Below the pieces are notes generated by a model that saw only the letters and a program-made list of their open reading frames with translations, was not told the origin of the DNA and made no database searches. This document shows, one piece after another, positions 59,787 to 64,000 of a stretch of DNA of 64,000 nucleotides. The DNA comes from Rhynchopus euleeides (taxonomy: Eukaryota > Euglenozoa > Diplonemea > Diplonemida > Diplonemidae). The number at the start of each line of letters is the position of its first letter. Position 1 is the stretch's first letter. The stretch is taken from positions 1,714,501 through 1,778,500 of the forward strand of contig OY723295.1 of assembly GCA_963210315.1 (NCBI GenBank), in the 5' to 3' direction. The position numbers and the translations under genes are program-made.

Positions 59787-61016
59787 ATGAGCGACACCCT
59801 CAGCAGCTCCAGCAGCCCCTCCTCCCCCACCCCCACCCCCCACTCGCCCCCGTTCTCCCCCCTGTCCTCCTTCTCCTCTTCCTCCTCCTCCTCCTCCCCC
59901 ACCCCCGCCCCCACCCCGTCCCCTCCCCCGTCGGCTTCCCCACCGCCTGCCCAAGACGAAGGGCTCTTCCGACTTCTCTTTGCAGAGGAGGACGGCGCGC
60001 GGAAGGTGGTGGTTGAGTCGGAGGGGAGGAACTGGGTTTATCTAGAGGGGAGTGCCGGGCGGGATGCGGCACAGGCGGGGCAGGCGGAGGCTGTGAGGGC
60101 CAGGGCAGAGGCAATGCGACTCCGGGAGGTGGAGAGGGAGGAGTCCGCCGCGAGGGGGGTGGTTTCCAGCGATATGCAGAAGGGGTTTGCCGAGGCTGCG
60201 CGGAGGCAGATGGAAAGCAGGCTCGCTGCACAGTCAGGGGCTCGCCTCAGGCTCCAACGCGAGGCCCTCTCCGACTCGGAGCAGGGTATCCGGAAACGAA
60301 TTTCCGCCGAAGAGGCCCATCTCTCCACAGCCGCTTTGGACGATGCAGGGAAAACACTCCGCCGCCTCCACCGCGCGGATATGGCACGACGCCTTCAGGA
60401 GCTGGTCTCCCTGCAGCACACCCAACGCAAAGGCATCGCCGCGGAGGAGCGTCGGAGCCGCTCCGCAGTGACGGATGCGGTGGTCGGAGAGGCTCGGCGT
60501 GGAGCCGAGCGGCGGTGGCAGCAGCGTTGCGAGAGGGAGTGGGGTCGGGTCGCGCATGGGCTGGCCGGATCCCACCAGCTGACGACCCACCTCTACGACG
60601 AGGTGTGCGGGGCACCTCCCCACCCCGCAGACCTGCGCCCGAAGAGCGCCCTGAAGCGGAAGCTGGAGCGGGTCCGGGAAGGGGTGCAGCGCGCCGAGCA
60701 CCTCAGCCGTGGGGTCGGGGGCACGCCCCTCCTTGTCAACGGGTTCTCAGAGTGGCACCGCCGCGCCTCGCTTGCGAGGGAGCGCAGTGCTGCCGCCGGG
60801 CCTTTCGCTGGGGTGCCCGTGGAGGTGGGTGGGGCAGGGGGGGTGGGTGCAGGGCGTGGCGGTGGTGTTACGGTGCGGCGGCGGCGTCCGGTGTGCCTCA
60901 GCGGGCGGGAGGAGTCGGCGCTGGTGTCGATGTGTCTCGTGGCGGGGAAGGAGAGGCACAGGAGTGCCCACGGGATGCGGGCTCATGCGGAGGTGCTGGC
61001 CTCGCTGATGCAGTGA
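59787..61016 (+). CDS. Coiled-coil protein, function unknown
   Basis: Intronless, 409 residues from ATG 59787; an out-of-frame ATG lies 6 nt upstream. Residues 1-58 are almost pure Ser/Pro/Thr and are encoded by C/T-rich DNA. A short hydrophobic block (EGLFRLLFAEEDGARKVVVE, then EGRNWVYLEG) may be a small domain. Residues ~95-245 form a long, highly charged, Arg/Glu/Ala-rich coiled coil (EAMRLREVEREESAARGVVS, KGIAAEERRSRSAVTDAVVG). The C-terminal part contains LRPKSALKRKLERVREGVQR and a glycine-rich stretch. The composition suggests a cytoskeletal or flagellar-associated protein. I do not recognise a family. Confidence 0.68.
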   Translation: MSDTLSSSSSPSSPTPTPHSPPFSPLSSFSSSSSSSSPTPAPTPSPPPSASPPPAQDEGLFRLLFAEEDGARKVVVESEGRNWVYLEGSAGRDAAQAGQAEAVRARAEAMRLREVEREESAARGVVSSDMQKGFAEAARRQMESRLAAQSGARLRLQREALSDSEQGIRKRISAEEAHLSTAALDDAGKTLRRLHRADMARRLQELVSLQHTQRKGIAAEERRSRSAVTDAVVGEARRGAERRWQQRCEREWGRVAHGLAGSHQLTTHLYDEVCGAPPHPADLRPKSALKRKLERVREGVQRAEHLSRGVGGTPLLVNGFSEWHRRASLARERSAAAGPFAGVPVEVGGAGGVGAGRGGGVTVRRRRPVCLSGREESALVSMCLVAGKERHRSAHGMRAHAEVLASLMQ

Positions 61017-61634
61017 AAAAGGGGGTGTCCTATGCTTCCTTGAAACCGCAGTCGCACTGAGGGCTCTTTGAGTTGAGGGCCTCACAGTGCACAGCGCAGC
61101 ACCCCCCCCCCCCCCCTTTTCTCAGAGGGGCGGGCCTGGCCCTGCAGGAGGGTGTGTTTGTATGGGGTGCGTTGCCCCTGATAGATTTTTTTGCAAGCCG
61201 TTGTTTTGCTTCGGGCCTAACCCTGTAACCCTGTGTGTTCGGTGTGTGGTGGGGGGGGGGGGGGAGGAGGAGCACAGCTCCCCCCCCCTCCCCCCTCCTC
61301 GCCAGGGGCGCATGCTAGCCGCGACAAAAGGGCAAAAAAGGTAAATCAGTCTTGTGGGTCTATTGAGTATAGTCCGCACGATGCGAGCAGGGCTGAGGTG
61401 GGGTGGCGTGCCAGTTGTTTTGTGTTTTGCAGTCGCATGTCTCAGCGCCACACGGTGTGTCGACAGGGTCTCCTTCCCAGGGCTGCCTCCGAGAGGAGCT
61501 GCCCCAACCGCTGGGCTCCCCCCAAACTCGGGGCAACGGGTGGAATACCTGATCCGCCGGGCCCGCCACTCCCCTCACCCCCCTCAGCACAACTGCGCAG
61601 GGTCTGGCCACAGCGTGGGTCGGAAACCATAACC
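61017..61634. other. Intergenic spacer
   Basis: No gene supported. C run at 61100-61118, G run at 61249-61264. CCCCTCAGCACAACTGCGCAG (ending ~61600) is the best acceptor candidate for the next gene. Confidence 0.4.
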
Positions 61635-62728
61635 ATGGCTGCTGTGGATGCAGCGAGCGTGCCCGCCTCGGAGGGAACAGGGGTGCAGGGGGGCCGCATG
61701 TCGCCTTCGACAGCATCAGAAAACCCGCTGCGGGACTACGCGCAGGCAGTGGTGGACTCCGTCCCCTCGCTGCTCTGCTTCAGCATCGCCGATGTGCACG
61801 GCACCACTCGGTTGCATGGTATGGTGCCAACAGGGGTGTGTGGTGTCGTCTTCCGGAGGTTCTGCGTGGCACTCTCTTCTCTGTGCCTTAACGGTGTCAG
61901 CGTCACGCTCACCACCCACCACCATATTGCCAACAGCGACAAAGGGCACCGACTGGAACCGATGGAAGCACCTGTCACGGCTCTACCTCGAGCCTGACCA
62001 GCTGGAGCAGACGCTCGCATTTGCCGACAACCTGCAGAGACGGGTATGCGGGTCAGATGTTTATAAGTTGGTTGGTCTCGGATATGCAGCCCCAGCGCCT
62101 CTCAAAGAAAGACCACGGGCGTATGGCAGTGAGAGACAAAAAGAGACACGCTGGCAGGCCATCTCTGTTGAGCTGCTGGCTGCACCGCTCCCCACCCCAC
62201 AGAGGGACCGGGCTGTGCGTTGTTGCTCCAAAAAAAGGCTAACCCAACTCAACACACATACTCACACCCCACAGCTCCAACGCGCGACGCTCTTCCTGGA
62301 TGACTACGTTGTGGTGCAGGAAGCACACCAGCCTCCCGAGCCAGCACCTGCTACGGTTGAGGCCAACGACTACAGCCCGACCGTCGTGATCACCCTTGTC
62401 GGCAAGGCGGCTGACGGCGAGGGGGATGTCGGCGCACTGCTGGGTGTGCTGGAGCGGTTGAAGCAGTGCCCGCTGTTTCAAGTATGACTGGTGCCCCCAA
62501 CGGGGCGTGGGGCTGAGGGCTGTGGATTCGGAGGCAACCTTTGGAGGGGTATCCCTTGTTCCGTGGGTCCCCTGCCGGGGAGACATGCTTTGCACAGCTT
62601 TTTTGGCATCCGCCCTATATCATACTGTGTGTTTCCCCAAGACCTCACACACACCCTCTTCTCCCCACCCCCACGACCCCCCGCAGCAAATAGCCAGCGC
62701 CGTCGTGATGTCCTCATACGAATACTAG
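61635..62728 (+). CDS. Roadblock/LAMTOR3-like small protein, 4 exons
   Basis: Proposed exons 61635-61818, 61937-62043, 62275-62481 and 62687-62728. Donors are GTATGG, GTATGC and GTATGA; acceptors end AACAG, CACAG and CGCAG. Intron 1 is phase 1, the others phase 0. The product is 179 residues. After a disordered ~30-residue leader there is a longin/roadblock-like pattern: YAQAVVDSVPSLLCFSIADV-HGT (strand-turn-strand), EQTLAFADNLQRRLQRATLF then LDDYVVVQ (helix, strands), TVVITLVGKAADGEGDVGAL, LGVLERLKQCPLF. That order resembles LAMTOR3 (MP1), a Ragulator subunit on lysosomes that recruits Rag GTPases and MAPK components. Similarity is structural rather than by clear motif. Without the last intron the frame would end with a Val codon and TGA inside the donor. 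The GTATGA and the good following acceptor favour the four-exon model. Confidence 0.5.
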
Positions 62729-63557
62729 AGCTGGACGGCAGGCCGGACGTGGCGGGGCGGTGTGCTCCCAGAGGGGCACGTCTCCCCTCCATTCCCACCC
62801 CCCGTATTTCCCTTTCCCGCCTCGATCGGCTTGAGGGTCCGGAGTGCAGGCTGTGGCGGCAAACAAGGAGACAGCTGGCAGCCGTGCCGTGTCTTGCCGG
62901 CCTGTGGGAGGCAGTATTCTTAGATTGCAGAGGGAGCAGGTGTCCCTTCTTTGTCTTGTGTCCGCGCTCGCGGTGGGATGATGGGAGGACAAAACAGCCT
63001 GAGGGCCCCGAAAGGGCTGGAATGGTGAGAGGTTGGAGGTGTGGGTGAGTGGGCCTGAAGTGGGCCCTATATAGTGGACCCCCCTCCCCCCTAGTGTGTC
63101 GGGGAATCTCAACAAAAACACTCCACGTGTGACACACACACACTCTCTCTCTGCTGCACTACCGGGCGAACGGATCCCGTTGTTGAGACGCAGCTCGACA
63201 GTGCCTGCCCTGCCTCCCTGCCCCACCACCACCGACGTGCAGCCCGCTGCCTGCCCCTTTGCACGTTCTCCAGGTGGTGGTGTGTGTCTCGTGTCTAGCC
63301 CTTCGTGCCGCCTTCGCCTTCTCCAAGCAACCGAGGGTTGGTCCAGCCGCGTGTGGCCCCTCTTGAAGGCAGCTGTGCCTTCAACCAAGTAAGTCTGACG
63401 TGGGGCGTGGGAGATGTGGCGATTCCCACCCGAACACCTGCCCCCCCATCCCCGATCTCGATCCTCTCACGTCCACAGAGGGCGGGGTGGCCCCCGTCCA
63501 CCGGCAGTTGTAGCATCACCCCCACACCCTGCCACAGGGAACACCCGCAACGCTGCT
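62729..63557 (+). other. Intergenic spacer / 5' UTR of the DUF4116 gene
   Basis: No gene supported. CCACACCCTGCCACAG ends at 63538, twenty bases before the next ATG. CTCTCTCTCTGC near 63143 is another pyrimidine tract. Confidence 0.4.
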
Positions 63558-64000
63558 ATGGAGGTCTTCTGTGTGAATGCCATGACTGGGGTGGAGGAGC
63601 CGATCTGTGTGGAGGAGGACATGACTGTGGGGGATGCGAAACACCTGGCGCACGCTGCCTTCGGGTTCGCCAAGCCCTCTGTGATGTACGCCATCACGCC
63701 GGACTACCTGCAGCTGTCTGTTGAGGACACAGACGTGTTGGGGGACGATGACGACCGCCTGTGCGACACCCCGAACGTGCACGATGGATGCACGATGCAT
63801 GTCTCGCTGTCCAGCGTGCGTGTTGCAGACGACCTGCTTGCGGGGCGTGTGTCGCTGTGCCAGCTGCCCGCCGTGATGCGCGAGGAGACTGTATGTGTGC
63901 TGGCTGCAGTGCAAGCGAACCCCGACGAGCTGGAGCACGTGCACCCCTCCTTGAAGCGCAGCAAGGAGATTGTGCTCGCCGCCTGCAGGAAGAAGGGGCA
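63558..64000 (+). CDS. Ubiquitin-like + DUF4116 repeat protein (right end missing)
   Basis: Open from ATG 63558 to the edge of the window, 147 codons so far. An acceptor-like CACAG lies 20 nt upstream. Residues 1-85 look like a ubiquitin-like beta-grasp domain (MEVFCVNAMTGVEEPICVEE, VGDAKHLAHAAFGF, YLQLSVEDTDVLGDDD, CTMHVSL). Residues ~100-147 begin a DUF4116 repeat (ETVCVLAAVQANPDELEHVH, then SLKRSKEIVLAACRKKG), a ~48-residue helical unit normally present in many tandem copies in large protist proteins. The rest of the array presumably lies beyond 64000. DUF4116 proteins have no settled function. GTATGTGT at 63895 resembles a donor, but the repeat reads through it, so it is treated as coding. 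Confidence 0.7.
   Translation, partial: MEVFCVNAMTGVEEPICVEEDMTVGDAKHLAHAAFGFAKPSVMYAITPDYLQLSVEDTDVLGDDDDRLCDTPNVHDGCTMHVSLSSVRVADDLLAGRVSLCQLPAVMREETVCVLAAVQANPDELEHVHPSLKRSKEIVLAACRKKG

Overview
This is a 64-kb piece of a GC-rich eukaryotic nuclear genome. Spliceosomal introns interrupt several genes, and pyrimidine-rich tracts followed by AG precede most start codons. The mitochondrial ATP synthase alpha subunit has a C-terminus of kinetoplastid type. Ordinary spliceosomal introns together with that alpha subunit and strictly co-directional genes point to Euglenozoa, and a diplonemid is the best guess. This is inference; no spliced-leader RNA, rRNA or tRNA gene was found in the window.

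All thirteen host genes that I support lie on the + strand. From left to right they are: a divergent SKP1-like gene (1.4 kb); canonical SKP1 in four exons (2.9-7.55 kb); a secreted PA14 + BNR_4 protein, probably a polysaccharide lyase (9.9-12.5 kb); ATP synthase alpha in two exons (28.9-30.8 kb); a GILT-type thiol reductase (32.2 kb); a coiled-coil/Gly-Pro-rich protein (34.4 kb); a small four-exon protein (36.7-37.9 kb); a TraB-family membrane protein (47.3 kb); an AA10-type lytic polysaccharide monooxygenase (48.9 kb); a GT-A-like protein in three exons (51.1 kb); a ZFAND-type AN1 zinc-finger/ubiquitin-like protein (53.7 kb); a CUB-like type I membrane protein (56.1 kb); a coiled-coil protein (59.8 kb); a four-exon Roadblock/LAMTOR3-like protein (61.6 kb); and, cut by the right edge, a ubiquitin-like + DUF4116 protein (63.6 kb), which makes fifteen entries when the partial gene and the SKP1 paralogue are counted. 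All twelve introns I could place start with GTATG.

The rest is mobile and repetitive DNA. A repeat graveyard occupies 13.5-28.15 kb and spills into the 3.8-kb third intron of SKP1. It holds a Helitron helicase fragment, hAT transposase C-terminal fragments, a frameshifted nucleotidyl-cyclase fragment, a 1.14-kb terminal-inverted-repeat (TIR) element whose empty site survives at 0.84 kb, and a ~2-kb repeat present as two inverted copies 20 kb apart. A second mobile cluster at 38-43.8 kb holds copies of an AT-rich array repeat. Two elements have inserted into that array: a 0.7-kb element flanked by TA, and a 3.75-kb element on the - strand with two overlapping ORFs and a TATAC target duplication. 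I cannot assign this last element to a known superfamily; it is the best candidate here for something undescribed. A dead non-LTR-retrotransposon RNase H fragment lies at 58.7-59.2 kb.

Functionally the genes are a housekeeping mixture: SCF ubiquitin ligase adaptor, protein quality control, mitochondrial ATP synthesis, lysosomal reduction and possible Ragulator signalling. Two secreted polysaccharide-active enzymes are also present; both are intronless and of families best known in bacteria, so horizontal acquisition is likely.
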